From Dyadobacter sp. (GTDB lineage Bacteria > Bacteroidota > Bacteroidia > Cytophagales > Spirosomataceae), in contig NZ_JAGIAS010000003.1 in the NCBI RefSeq assembly GCF_017744695.1, positions 186,001-250,000 of the forward strand: a stretch of 64,000 bases of DNA. Direction: 5' to 3'. The position numbers and the translations under genes are program-made. Positions within the stretch are counted from its first letter, which is position 1, and every line of letters starts with the position of its first letter. Below, piece after piece: positions 54,794-63,966 of the stretch. The notes beneath the pieces were generated by a model that made no database searches, had not been told where the DNA came from, and saw only the letters and a list, made by a program, of their open reading frames with translations.

Positions 54794-56125
54794 TTAGCTA
54801 TTGAGAGAAATCACTAATATGTTTCCTGTGGTAGCAGTTATTTTGAACCGCTCGTCGGCGCGGATTCCTACCACCCAGATAATTTCGCCGTCACCATTGA
54901 GCAGCACGGTCGTTTTTTCCTTTTCAAAAAGATCGATTTTGCTGTCGATCAGTAAATCACTTACTTTTTTACGCTTCCCACCCATTCCAAATGGATGAAA
55001 GATGTCCCCTTGTTGCCACCTCCTTAGTGTCAGCGGAAAGGTGAGCAAATCCGGATCGACTGCGATCGTCGAGCTGTCGAAACGAATGGGACTTTCGGTC
55101 GGCAATAAACGCAGACTCAGCTCCGCCCCATACCAATCCAATGTTACGCCCGGCTTTTCGATGATCAGCATCTCGGAACCTGCACTTTGAATGGATACCT
55201 TCACTATGAGGTCCTCTCTGTCAACAAGCAACACGTGTGTTTGGGAAAAAAAACGCTTCCCCGGGGTTCCTTTGAGCGAGGCTACGATATGATGCAGCTG
55301 GCTGTATTGAAAACCGAAGTCCTGTAAAATGAACCACAGCCGATAAGTCGGCTCCGCATCGTCCAATATATCGGCAATCCGGATGCGAATAGTGCCGGCT
55401 TCATCGCGCACAACTTGCGTCTTCCATTGTTGTAAATGCCTTTCAAGTAGTGCATTCGCAGCCCGGAGCCGCTCGGAAGAAACATTGAAAGTACTTTCGA
55501 GCGAGGGGTTCAACTCGGATAGTACAGGGATTACGTGATGACGGATTTTATTCCTGTAATAATCGTCCGTTTCATTGGTCCGGTCTTCACGCCATTGAAT
55601 GCCGTTTTCCGTTGCATACCGGTCGACTTCTGCACGGTTGGAGCGTATCAGAGGACGGATCAGATGACCATTGACCGGTGCAATGCCTGTCAATCCGGCC
55701 AGGCCGGTTCCCCGCACCAGATTAAGGAGCAAAGTTTCCAGTGAATCGTTCGCATGATGCGCGGTAGCGACCCATTGATATCCGGATTCTTTTCTGACTT
55801 TTTCGAACCATTCGTATCGCAATTCACGGGCTGCCATCTGGGTAGAAACAGCCGCACTTTTTACGAAACTTTTGACGTCGGGGCGCGTCACAAAAAAAGG
55901 AAAATTGTACCTGATGGCAAGTTCACGCACAAATGCCTCGTCGCCATCCGATTCTTCCCCTCTCAATCCGAAATTACAATGCGCAATGGCGGCCGGAAGT
56001 CCAAGATTATGAAATAAATGAGCCATTACGACAGAATCGATCCCCCCGCTCACGGCGAGCAAAGTCGGTTGCTGTTTCAGATCCGGCGTGTGTTGGTTAA
56101 TAAAAGTTAAAAACGAATCCAACAT
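54794..56125 (-). CDS. tilS: tRNA(Ile)-lysidine synthetase TilS
   Basis: This 443-residue enzyme modifies the wobble C of tRNA-Ile to lysidine using ATP and lysine. The PP-loop SGGIDSVVM is at about residues 26-34, with ATAHHANDSLETLL and the conserved LVRGTGLAGLTGI. The C-terminal RRWQQGDIFHPFGMGG and IWVVGIRADERF fit the TilS substrate-binding domain. Essential in most bacteria. It is divergent from the OstA-like gene. Confidence 0.93.
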   Translation of the reverse strand: MLDSFLTFINQHTPDLKQQPTLLAVSGGIDSVVMAHLFHNLGLPAAIAHCNFGLRGEESDGDEAFVRELAIRYNFPFFVTRPDVKSFVKSAAVSTQMAARELRYEWFEKVRKESGYQWVATAHHANDSLETLLLNLVRGTGLAGLTGIAPVNGHLIRPLIRSNRAEVDRYATENGIQWREDRTNETDDYYRNKIRHHVIPVLSELNPSLESTFNVSSERLRAANALLERHLQQWKTQVVRDEAGTIRIRIADILDDAEPTYRLWFILQDFGFQYSQLHHIVASLKGTPGKRFFSQTHVLLVDREDLIVKVSIQSAGSEMLIIEKPGVTLDWYGAELSLRLLPTESPIRFDSSTIAVDPDLLTFPLTLRRWQQGDIFHPFGMGGKRKKVSDLLIDSKIDLFEKEKTTVLLNGDGEIIWVVGIRADERFKITATTGNILVISLNS

Positions 56126-56237
56126 GAACCTGCGAATCGTATTTGGTGTAATTTTGAATAAATGAGAATCGATTTATCTCTTCGTCCGGATGGTAACGGA
56201 ACGTGATCCAGCCAAAGGTAAGAGAAAGAAAAGCAAC

Positions 56238-57848
56238 ATGAGCAAAAAAAATAGTGCAGTAATCTGCAACCCTTTTAAACTTTTCGGCGTCATCAATATC
56301 GAAAGAAATATATTTCAACTAACGTTCTTTGCCTTACTGATTTTTTCGCCTTATCTGTTCGCACAGAAAGCATTACCGCAACCACAGCCTCTTCCCAATG
56401 AGAACCTGGTCGAGATCCTGAAATCGGACGAGCTGGAAATTATCAATCTGCCTGGCGACGATTCGAGACGGGTCACCAACGGTGTTTTCAGACACAAGGG
56501 CGCACTTTTGTACAGCAACCTTGCTATCCAGCACATCAACTCCAATATGATCGAGGCATTTGGCAATGTCAGAATCGTGCAGGGGGACACTATTACCGTG
56601 ACGGGAGATACGCTCTATTATTATGGCAATACCCGTCTGGCAATCGTGAGTGGAAAGAAAACCGTGCTGAAAGACACCAAAAAAACACTTACAACACGGA
56701 AGATTGAATACGACATGGCCAACGGAATGGCTTACTACAAGCTGCCGGGCCGGACTGTTGATGAAGAGAATGTGCTCACCAGCCAGGAGGGGGTCTACAA
56801 TACGAGCACCAAGGAGTTCACATATTACAAAAACGTGAAGCTGGTGAACAAAAAATACACGCTCACGACCGACACGCTGCTCTACAACTCGCTCACGAAA
56901 TGGTCATATTTTAATGGCAAGACCAAAATCGTGAACAAGGATGGTACCGTTGTCGGCACCAAGGGACAATACAATACGGAGTCAACCCAGTCAGCATTTC
57001 ATACGCGTACGACTGTCGACAACGAAACGTATACGCTCACCGCCGATTCGCTGGTGGTCGATGGAAAATCCAATGACGGCAAGGGAAAAGGGAATGTGGT
57101 AATCGTCGCCAAAAAAGACAAAACGGTTTTGAATGGGGACGAGGGATATTACTGGAAAACAAAAGGTTATTCCAAAATTTTTGGTCATGCCTATGTAAGA
57201 AATGTAGTATCAAACGACACACTCTACATTCGCGCCGACACGCTCTACTCGTTCGAGAACTCACGTGACAGCACGCGAAAACTGATCGGAGACCGTAACG
57301 TATTCATCTACAAATCCGATTTCCAGGGAAAATGTGACTCGATCACCTATGACACAGCCGACTCGATCATCCGTTTTTTCCGCAAACCGATTCTCTGGAG
57401 TGACCAGCATTACCAGATGGAAGCCGATTCGATCACCGCATTCCTGGTCAGCAATGAGATCAACAGAATGCTCCTTAAGGGGAAGTCTTTCGTCATTACG
57501 GAAGACACGCTTGTGAAGCAATTCAACCAGGTGAAAGGACGCACGATCAATGCCTATTTTCAGACAGGGAACAAGTTGAAACAGGTGCTGGTAGACGGCA
57601 ACGGGGAAAGTGCCTACTATGCGATAGATGATAAGCAGAAAAATATCGGTCTGAACAGGGTCGAATGCGGGAGAATGAACCTGCTTTTCGAGGACAATCG
57701 TATCCAGCGGATCGCGTTCATCGGAAAACCGGATGGGAAGTTAATTCCTCCTTCCAAAATAAAACCCGCTGAGAGGCAACTGGACGGCTTTAACTGGCGT
57801 ATTGCCGAGAAGCCGACGAAAGCCAAGACGACCTGGCAGGAAAAATGA
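56238..57848 (+). CDS. OstA-like protein (LptA/LptD N-terminal type)
   Basis: This 536-residue protein has a membrane segment or uncleaved signal near residues 25-43 (FQLTFFALLIFSPYLFAQ) and a repeated beta-jellyroll of OstA type (GDTITVTGDTLYYYGNTRLAIVSGKK, YKLPGRTV, TLTTDTLLYNSLTKWSYFNGKT). Such proteins carry LPS to the outer membrane. A start at 56190 would add 16 residues; ATG 56238 is preferred. Confidence 0.8.
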   Translation: MSKKNSAVICNPFKLFGVINIERNIFQLTFFALLIFSPYLFAQKALPQPQPLPNENLVEILKSDELEIINLPGDDSRRVTNGVFRHKGALLYSNLAIQHINSNMIEAFGNVRIVQGDTITVTGDTLYYYGNTRLAIVSGKKTVLKDTKKTLTTRKIEYDMANGMAYYKLPGRTVDEENVLTSQEGVYNTSTKEFTYYKNVKLVNKKYTLTTDTLLYNSLTKWSYFNGKTKIVNKDGTVVGTKGQYNTESTQSAFHTRTTVDNETYTLTADSLVVDGKSNDGKGKGNVVIVAKKDKTVLNGDEGYYWKTKGYSKIFGHAYVRNVVSNDTLYIRADTLYSFENSRDSTRKLIGDRNVFIYKSDFQGKCDSITYDTADSIIRFFRKPILWSDQHYQMEADSITAFLVSNEINRMLLKGKSFVITEDTLVKQFNQVKGRTINAYFQTGNKLKQVLVDGNGESAYYAIDDKQKNIGLNRVECGRMNLLFEDNRIQRIAFIGKPDGKLIPPSKIKPAERQLDGFNWRIAEKPTKAKTTWQEK

Positions 57849-57932
57849 GTTTTATCAGAAATTGTGACGGTATTAGCTGTCGGCACGATTTTTTACCATA
57901 CAAAAATAAAGTTACCCATTCGCACAATATAT

Positions 57933-57964
57933 TTTGAATATACAATTATTTCTCTATATTTTTG
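57933..57964 (+). promoter_or_regulatory. Canonical Bacteroidota promoter
   Basis: TTTG (57933-57936), a 20-bp spacer and TATTTTTG (57957-57964), an exact -33/-7 pair. It lies 59 bp before the T9SS cargo gene. Confidence 0.75.
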
Positions 57965-58023
57965 TTGCGTACTTTTCAGCTAAAAACACATAACGCATTA
58001 GTAAAAAGTATCCGATTGCAGCT

Positions 58024-58641
58024 ATGAAAAGAACTATACGTTTTATATATATGATTTTAGCCTTGGCCCTGAGTATTCACGGGTTACAGGCCCAAAGCGT
58101 GTCGGGGGGGAGCCGCCTGAATATGGTCGGCAAAAAGAAGGCCCCCGCATCCCAGAGCATCAATTTCTCAAACTTTTCAAACGGTGTCAGCTACAAACCG
58201 CTGACTTTGCAAAATCCAAAAGCGCTGAATAGATTCTACACTTCGTTTCTTTTTGCATCCACGAGCACTGCAGATAACAATACACTGGCTGTCGAAGTCG
58301 CCGAAAAGGGCAGTGAAAAGAAATCTCCCGCTTTGGAAGCGCAGCTAAGAGCAGAAGAACTACTGTTTGTCAATGACAAGATTTCGGTTTCCAATGTATA
58401 CCCTAACCCTGCGAGCGAATACGCTGAGATAGATTTCACGATCAATCCGGGCCTGCGTGACGCGAAACTGACTTTTTATAACGTACTCGGTTCACAAATC
58501 CAGGAGTTCACACTCAACAAGAACGAACGCAAGTTGCGCGTAAATACGAGGGACATGGCTACCGGCCTCTACTTCTATCAGTTGTCGGTCGATGGCAAAA
58601 AAGTGGCAACCAAAAAAATGCTCGTTCGCCATCAGCAATAG
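58024..58641 (+). CDS. Small T9SS cargo protein
   Basis: This 205-residue protein has a signal peptide (about 1-23, ending LQAQ) and a C-terminal type A sorting domain (VYPNPASEYAEIDFTINP ... GLYFYQLSVDGKKVATKKMLV). The region between is about 90 residues with no known domain. It is likely to be exported by T9SS. A canonical promoter lies upstream. Confidence 0.8.
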   Translation: MKRTIRFIYMILALALSIHGLQAQSVSGGSRLNMVGKKKAPASQSINFSNFSNGVSYKPLTLQNPKALNRFYTSFLFASTSTADNNTLAVEVAEKGSEKKSPALEAQLRAEELLFVNDKISVSNVYPNPASEYAEIDFTINPGLRDAKLTFYNVLGSQIQEFTLNKNERKLRVNTRDMATGLYFYQLSVDGKKVATKKMLVRHQQ

Positions 58642-58700
58642 GCTAATCTTTAACACTATATCAGCTACGCATTCGTTATGGATGGTGTAGCTTTTTTTAT

Positions 58701-58708
58701 TACCTTTG
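58701..58708 (+). promoter_or_regulatory. -7 element close to bamD start
   Basis: TACCTTTG is an exact TAnnTTTG match, with the ATG only 9 bp downstream, so the transcript could be nearly leaderless. No clear -33 element was found. Confidence 0.4.
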
Positions 58709-58716
58709 CAGTTAAT

Positions 58717-59640
58717 ATGCGAAAAAACAGTCCGGCAAGCTATTTCTTGCTATTCATTGCAATCCTTGTTGTTACTTCCTGCAGTAAGTTCTCCAAGTTA
58801 CAGAAGACAGGTACAGATCAGCAGAAATACGATGCTGCCATGGCCTATTACAAAAAGGCGGACTATTACCGCGCAGGACTGCTGTTTGAGGAGTTGATCC
58901 CTTTGCTCAAAGGAAGTACCGAATCCGAGCTCGCGCAGTTCTATTACGCTTACTCACAATACCACCAGGGCCAGTACAACACCAGCCAGTTTCTCTTTAA
59001 GAAATTTTACGATACCTACGCACGTAGCGACTATGCGCAGGAATCGTTGTATATGCATGCATTTTCGTTGTACAAGGATTCTTCGCCGTACAACCTCGAT
59101 CAGACGAGCACTTTCACGGCCATCTCGGCTATGCAGGACTTCATCAACACCTATCCTGATAGCCCGTTCCGTGAAGAATGTACCCGTTATATCCTTGAAC
59201 TAAGGTCCAAACTTGAACGAAAAGCTTACGAGCGCGCGAGGCTGTATCACAAGATCAGCGACTTTAACCCGATGTCGCTTAAATCGGCGGTTATTTCAAT
59301 TGAAAACTTCCGCAAAGACTTCCCCGACTCGCAGTACAACGAAGAGCTGGCGTTCCTGAAAGTAGAATCCCAGTACAACCTGGCTTCTAACAGTTTCAGT
59401 GACAAGCAGAAAGAAAGATTCCAGGATGTTGTCAAGTTCTACCAGGAGCTTGTCGACAAATATCCGACCGGCAGGTATAACCGCGACGCCGAAAGGATGT
59501 ACGATGACAGCCAGAAGCAGATCGAAACGATCGCCAAGGTAGAAGCGGAACGTCAGAAACTCAAAGAAGCTCAACCTGACCCGGCTACCAAACCGGCCAA
59601 GGTTACCACGCCGGCTGTTAATACACCGAACGGTCAATAG
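58717..59640 (+). CDS. bamD: Outer-membrane assembly lipoprotein BamD
   Basis: This 307-residue lipoprotein has a signal with lipobox VVTSC (Cys about 21) and TPR-like helices (KYDAAMAYYKKADYYRAGLLFEE, ELAQFYYAYSQYHQGQYN, DSPFREECTRYILEL). It is part of the Bam complex that inserts barrels into the outer membrane. rpoZ follows after 47 bp. ATG 58717 precedes the signal. Confidence 0.9.
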   Translation: MRKNSPASYFLLFIAILVVTSCSKFSKLQKTGTDQQKYDAAMAYYKKADYYRAGLLFEELIPLLKGSTESELAQFYYAYSQYHQGQYNTSQFLFKKFYDTYARSDYAQESLYMHAFSLYKDSSPYNLDQTSTFTAISAMQDFINTYPDSPFREECTRYILELRSKLERKAYERARLYHKISDFNPMSLKSAVISIENFRKDFPDSQYNEELAFLKVESQYNLASNSFSDKQKERFQDVVKFYQELVDKYPTGRYNRDAERMYDDSQKQIETIAKVEAERQKLKEAQPDPATKPAKVTTPAVNTPNGQ

Positions 59641-59687
59641 CAGGCACCATTTATATTGTTTTAAAAATTTAACTATATCAGACCATT

Positions 59688-59999
59688 ATGGCAACGAATC
59701 CATCGATCATTACCCGTGATACAGACAAGATAGCGGCGGTAACAGGTAACCTGTATGAATCCGTATCGGTCATTTCCAAAAGGGCTCGCCAGATTTCCAG
59801 CAAAATGAAAGAAGAGCTGAACAACAAACTGGCTGAATTTGCTTCCGGCGTTGATAACCTCGAAGAAGTGTTTGAAAACAGAGAGCAAATCGAAATTTCG
59901 AAATTCTACGAGCGTATGCCTAAGGCAGGAAGCATTGCAATCGATGAGTTCATCGAAGGCAAAACTTACCACAGCTACCGCGACGCAAGCGAAGAATAA
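59688..59999 (+). CDS. rpoZ: RNA polymerase omega subunit
   Basis: This 103-residue protein is the Bacteroidota omega/Rpb6-like subunit: N-terminal TRDTDKIAAVTGNLYESVSVIS, RARQISS and an extended acidic C-terminus. It supports RNA polymerase assembly. The order bamD-rpoZ-coaBC is typical for the phylum; here an insertion element lies between rpoZ and coaBC. Confidence 0.88.
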   Translation: MATNPSIITRDTDKIAAVTGNLYESVSVISKRARQISSKMKEELNNKLAEFASGVDNLEEVFENREQIEISKFYERMPKAGSIAIDEFIEGKTYHSYRDASEE

Positions 60000-60016
60000 T
60001 ACAATTGCATTTCCCA

Positions 60017-60056
60017 AAGCCCGCCATGAATCTGATTGATGGCGGGCTTTTTTTTC
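60017..60056 (+). terminator. Rho-independent terminator after rpoZ
   Basis: AAAGCCCGCCAT pairs with ATGGCGGGCTTT and is followed by TTTTTCTG. It lies 17 bp after the rpoZ stop. Confidence 0.9.
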
Positions 60057-60111
60057 TGAAAGTCTCTTCTAAACCCGCTTGGACAGAGTAATCCCATGAT
60101 CTCAGATCGGT

Positions 60112-60177
60112 CTAAGCCACTTTCTCTTAGAGAAAAATTTTTTCTACGTGCTCCTGGCGACAGCTGTGGGTGCTTAG
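60112..60177 (-). ncRNA. Structured segment, candidate bridge RNA part
   Basis: CTAAGC (60112-60117) pairs with GCTTAG (60172-60177), and a hairpin TTTCTC-TTA-GAGAAA lies inside (60121-60135). It is in the non-coding end downstream of the transposase, where IS1111-type members carry a bridge RNA. Length and pairing are suggestive only; a complete bridge RNA would be longer. Confidence 0.3.
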
Positions 60178-60233
60178 CGTCTGTTATCAGTTTTGTTAAC
60201 GGGGTATAGTCCACCAAAAAAAGCCTCGACCTT

Positions 60234-61472
60234 TCATTGGGACGCTAATATTTTCAATTTCCTGACGCGGTTTTCCAGCCGTTGAATTTCGGCCTTCCGC
60301 CTTTCGATCAGGATTTCCGCTCTCATTGCTGGTTCCTTGTAAGGTAATTTATCCCGAAGGATATGGTATGATGCTGTCAGTATGTGGTGGGCAATCGCCA
60401 TTGCCGCTTTCTTCTTTCCCCGTCTTTGGGTGAGCTTGTGGTATTTGAATGACAGATAGGTGTTCATCGTGTGACTGGCAGCCCAAGATGCTTCGATCAA
60501 TGTGGTTTTCAAATAAGTGTTACCATGGGTTGTCCTTGCCGATCTTACCTTTCCTGCACTCTCGTTATTGCCCGGGCATACCCCGGCCCAGGAAGCCAGG
60601 TGTTTGTCGGAAGTAAACTGGGACATGTCAATACCGATCTCCGAAACGATACCAATAGCCGATTGCCTGGACACACCTGGAATGGTTTGCAATAATGCCA
60701 GCTCATCCTGCTTGCCGGTCAGGCAAAGTTCAATCTGCTGGTCGAGTTGGGCGATGAGCTTGTCCAAAGCCCCCATTGTTTCTGTGAGTAACTTTAACAT
60801 AAAGCGGTGGCGATCAGTGAAGTGCCCATAAAGTGCCTGCTGCAAAGCCTGCTTTTTGTTTACCAGTGAACCTTTGGCCTGATTTGATAGCACGATAGGA
60901 TCGGTAACACCGTCCAGCAGCAGGTCTATTATCCCCTGACCGGTTTTGGAAAAAACGTCGCTGACCACGCTGCCGAGCTTGATGTTGGCATCCGCTCGGC
61001 GGTCCGACTCTAAGATATTTTGTAACCGGTTCTTTTCCCTGCTGCGCTCATTGACCAGCTTTTTACGGTGTCGTAGTAACGTTCTTAACTCCCGTACCCA
61101 TCCTTCCGGGATAAAACTGTGCCGTAAAAGACCGCTCAAAAGCAGCTTGGCAATCCATTCGGAATCCTTTTTGTCAGTTTTATGACCGGGAACGTTCTTG
61201 ATGTGACGGGCATTGACCAGGATAATCTCGAAGCCGTTTTCCAAAACGTAATACACCGGCCGCCAATAAACACCTGTGCTCTCCATTGCGATATGCGTAA
61301 TCTGAACAGATTTAAGCCAGTCAAATAAAGCTTCCAGGTCCTTGGTGAAAGTAGCAAAAGTGCGGGTCTCTTCCTGAATGCCTGTCCCTTTGATCGAAGC
61401 AACTACTGTATCTTTGTGTACGTCCAGGCCACAGCCTCGGGCTATGAGCTGGGGGAATTCTATTACTGCCAT
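60234..61472 (-). CDS. IS110-family transposase
   Basis: This 412-residue recombinase has the N-terminal DEDD nuclease-like domain (GLDVHKDTVVASIKG, MESTGVYWRPVYYVL, DKKDSEWIAKLL) and the C-terminal transposase_20 domain (LLQTIPGVSRQSAIGIVSEI, WAGVCPGNNESAGK with the likely catalytic Ser, TTHGNTYLKTTLIE). Length is normal and the frame is intact. IS110 enzymes use a bridge RNA to choose target and donor DNA. An 11-bp inverted repeat (TGGGGGAATTC/GAATTCCCCCA) spans the start codon. Confidence 0.92.
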   Translation of the reverse strand: MAVIEFPQLIARGCGLDVHKDTVVASIKGTGIQEETRTFATFTKDLEALFDWLKSVQITHIAMESTGVYWRPVYYVLENGFEIILVNARHIKNVPGHKTDKKDSEWIAKLLLSGLLRHSFIPEGWVRELRTLLRHRKKLVNERSREKNRLQNILESDRRADANIKLGSVVSDVFSKTGQGIIDLLLDGVTDPIVLSNQAKGSLVNKKQALQQALYGHFTDRHRFMLKLLTETMGALDKLIAQLDQQIELCLTGKQDELALLQTIPGVSRQSAIGIVSEIGIDMSQFTSDKHLASWAGVCPGNNESAGKVRSARTTHGNTYLKTTLIEASWAASHTMNTYLSFKYHKLTQRRGKKKAAMAIAHHILTASYHILRDKLPYKEPAMRAEILIERRKAEIQRLENRVRKLKILASQ

Positions 61473-61533
61473 GTCGTTTGATAGATTGGTCTCTAATTAA
61501 AACGACTTTCATGCGCGTGGGTGAATTCCCCCA
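61450..61533. repeat. 11-bp inverted repeat around transposase start
   Basis: TGGGGGAATTC (61450-61460) and GAATTCCCCCA (61523-61533) are perfect inverted copies flanking the transposase start codon. In mRNA this could enclose the start region in a loop. It could be a translation control or part of an IS end. Confidence 0.55.
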
Positions 61534-61579
61534 ATTCATAATTGTTTTGTTTTAACTTTACAATCAAATCTTTGTAAAA

Positions 61580-62788
61580 TTGAATCTGAAAGGTAAAAAA
61601 ATACTGCTGGGCATTTCGGGTAGTATTGCCGCTTACAAATCTGCATTGCTCGTACGACTGCTTGTGAAAGCGGAGGCGGAGGTTCGCGTGGTAATGACCC
61701 AATCTGCGACGGCGTTTATCACGCCGCTGACGTTGTCGACCCTTTCCAAAAATCCCGTTCTTACGTCTTTTACCAAAAATGAAACGGGTGAATGGAATAA
61801 CCACGTCGAACTTGGACTCTGGGCCGACCTGATTGTTATCGCTCCTGCCACAGCAAAAACGCTCTCCAAATGCGCCAGCGGCCATTGCGACGACCTGCTC
61901 ACGACCATTTACCTTTCGGCCCGGTGCCCTGTGTTCTTTGCCCCTGCCATGGATGTGGACATGTTCAAGCATCCTTCCACCCAGCATAATATTGAAAGGC
62001 TGGTCAGTTATGGGAACATATTCATTTCTCCTGAACACGGGGAGCTGGCCAGCGGACTGGTCGGTGACGGACGATTGGCAGAGCCGGAAAATATCATCAA
62101 AGTCCTCGACGCGCATTTCTCACAACGGCCTGCTGCCCGCTCCAAACGCGTCCTGATTACCGCCGGCCCGACGGTCGAACCGCTCGATCCGGTACGGTTC
62201 ATCAGCAACCGCTCGTCGGGCAAAATGGGATACGCCATCGCGGAAGCGTTTGCGGCCGCAGGCGCGTATGTAACGCTTGTAAGCGGGCCCACCCACCTGA
62301 AAGCGTCTAATTCCAATATCCGGACAATTCCTGTCGAAACTGCCAGCCAGATGTTCAATGCAGCAAAGGAGAACTTCGAAGCTCATGATCTGATTATTTT
62401 CGCCGCGGCAGTAGCCGATTATACACCACGCCATGTCGCAGATCAGAAAATCAAAAAGCAGGGTGATAGTATGACGCTGGACCTGGCCAAAACAACCGAT
62501 ATCGCAGGCACCTTGGGTGCAATGAAACGACCAGGGCAAACGATCATCGGCTTTGCGCTCGAAACAGAGAATGAACTAAACCATGCCGAGGATAAACTTG
62601 TGCGAAAAAATTTCGACTACATTGTTTTAAATTCGCTGAAAGATCCCGGGGCCGGTTTTGCACACGATACCAACAAAATAACCGTTATTGACAAGGACAA
62701 AAATGTGCAGCAGTTCGACCTTAAATCCAAAGAAGAGGTCGCACAGGACATTCTTAATATCGTACTAGCCAAATGGAGCGAAGCATAA
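61580..62788 (+). CDS. coaBC: Bifunctional CoaBC (coenzyme A synthesis)
   Basis: This 402-residue enzyme makes 4'-phosphopantetheine: the N-terminal CoaC decarboxylase (GISGSIAAYKSALLV, NHVELG with catalytic His, PATAKTLSKCASGHCDDLL) and C-terminal CoaB synthetase (AGPTVEPLDPVRFISNRSSGKMG). Only a TTG start (61580) is available in frame: the upstream frame reaches a stop within 30 bp. This may be the result of the nearby IS insertion or a true TTG start. It overlaps the next gene by 16 bp. Confidence 0.9.
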   Translation: MNLKGKKILLGISGSIAAYKSALLVRLLVKAEAEVRVVMTQSATAFITPLTLSTLSKNPVLTSFTKNETGEWNNHVELGLWADLIVIAPATAKTLSKCASGHCDDLLTTIYLSARCPVFFAPAMDVDMFKHPSTQHNIERLVSYGNIFISPEHGELASGLVGDGRLAEPENIIKVLDAHFSQRPAARSKRVLITAGPTVEPLDPVRFISNRSSGKMGYAIAEAFAAAGAYVTLVSGPTHLKASNSNIRTIPVETASQMFNAAKENFEAHDLIIFAAAVADYTPRHVADQKIKKQGDSMTLDLAKTTDIAGTLGAMKRPGQTIIGFALETENELNHAEDKLVRKNFDYIVLNSLKDPGAGFAHDTNKITVIDKDKNVQQFDLKSKEEVAQDILNIVLAKWSEA

Positions 62789-63699
62789 AACTACTGATCC
62801 TGACTATCCCACTCCTTTTAGGGGCGCTCGTGCAACGTGCGTATGCGCAGGAATTTCAGTTTACCGTCAATCTCAACTACGAACAACTGGTAGCCCAGCA
62901 AAAGACCGACCCGCAATCGATGAGCCAGTTGCAGACCTACATGAATGATTTTCTGAACAACACACGTTGGACCAACGACCAGTTTGCGAAGGAAGAGAAG
63001 ATCAAATGCAAGCTCAATGTGAACCTCACCCGCTCGCTGGCGCAGGGAAATTACGAGGGCAATGCACAACTGATAGTCTCCCGCCCGGTTTATGGCTCGA
63101 CCTATGAAACCGTGCTGTTCACCTACGTGGATAAAAATTTCACATTTACCTACCTGCCCAGCACTCAGTTGTATTTTAACGAAAACAGCTATACAGAAGA
63201 GCTTCCGTACATTCTGGCATTTTATGCCAACATCGCGCTGATTTTCGACTACGATTCTTTCAGCAAAATGGGCGGGTCACCTTATGTACAGAAGGCCTTC
63301 AACCTGGTGAACCTGGCTAGAAACTCCTCCCCCAACAAACGTGGCTGGGACTCGAATGGTGATACTAAAAACCGCTATTGGTTGATCGAGAATCTTCAAA
63401 GTCAACAATTTACCCCCTTCCGAGAGGGAATGTACAAATACTATCGCCAGGGCCTCGACGTTGCCACTCAGAATCCGGCTGAGACTCGCGCGAAAGTGCT
63501 TGAATTCCTGAACACCATTAAAGAAGTGAACCAACTTCGCCCAGCGAGTGTGGTGGTCAATTCATTTTTTGATGCTAAATCAGACGAGTTGTATAAAATA
63601 ATGATCGAAGGATTACCGGAACAACGCACACAGGCCTACTCTTTGCTGGTTAATCTCGACCCTTCGAAAACCCAGCTGTACCAGAAGCTATCTATGTAG
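62773..63699 (+). CDS. DUF4835 / PorD-like protein
   Basis: This 308-residue protein has a signal peptide (about 1-25, ending AYAQ) and the family pattern EFQFTVNLNYEQLV, TKWTNDQF-like NNTRWTNDQF, IKCKLNVNL and KNRYWLIENL. It corresponds to DUF4835, which I recall being linked to T9SS as PorD. It overlaps the 3' end of coaBC by 16 bp and so is translationally coupled. Assignment to T9SS is from memory of the family. Confidence 0.7.
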   Translation: MERSIKLLILTIPLLLGALVQRAYAQEFQFTVNLNYEQLVAQQKTDPQSMSQLQTYMNDFLNNTRWTNDQFAKEEKIKCKLNVNLTRSLAQGNYEGNAQLIVSRPVYGSTYETVLFTYVDKNFTFTYLPSTQLYFNENSYTEELPYILAFYANIALIFDYDSFSKMGGSPYVQKAFNLVNLARNSSPNKRGWDSNGDTKNRYWLIENLQSQQFTPFREGMYKYYRQGLDVATQNPAETRAKVLEFLNTIKEVNQLRPASVVVNSFFDAKSDELYKIMIEGLPEQRTQAYSLLVNLDPSKTQLYQKLSM

Positions 63700-63711
63700 C
63701 AGAACAATTCG

Positions 63712-63966
63712 ATGAGTAAACGATTGATACGGGTTACGCCCGGTGAGATAAAAAGCAAACAGGGCATTTTAGAAAAACAGCCGCTCAATGCCATCCTTTT
63801 TAATGGCAATACCATTTTCGGCAGATTAGTATCCGTTGGCGCCTCAGAGCTCGTATTGAAAGATACCCGTGATCACCAGCATCGGATAGCACTTTCCGAT
63901 TTATACGAGGTGGTTTATGATGACGACCAAGACATTGTACCACCCAGCAGGCACGCTACTTTATAA
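63712..63966 (+). CDS. Small protein with possible Sm-like fold
   Basis: This 84-residue protein starts 12 bp after the PorD-like gene and is probably in the same transcript. The core NAILFNGNTIFGRLVSVGAS followed by ELVLKDTRD and HRIALSDLYEVVYD has the strand-G-strand pattern of Sm/Hfq-like proteins, which bind RNA. No certain family signature is seen. Function unknown. Confidence 0.55.
   Translation: MSKRLIRVTPGEIKSKQGILEKQPLNAILFNGNTIFGRLVSVGASELVLKDTRDHQHRIALSDLYEVVYDDDQDIVPPSRHATL

Larger units (their letters stand above)
60057..61579 (-). mobile_element. IS110-family insertion element (approximate bounds)
   Basis: The transposase and its flanks separate rpoZ from coaBC, genes that normally adjoin in this phylum. 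I cannot define the exact ends: no terminal inverted repeats or target duplications are expected in this family, and none is seen. The flank downstream of the transposase (about 177 bp) is longer than the upstream flank (about 107 bp), which must also hold any native coaBC sequence. Confidence 0.65.

Noticed and set aside
59975..60217. Minus-strand frame of 80 residues at the IS edge
   Set aside because: It runs through the rpoZ terminator and the IS non-coding end, and looks accidental.
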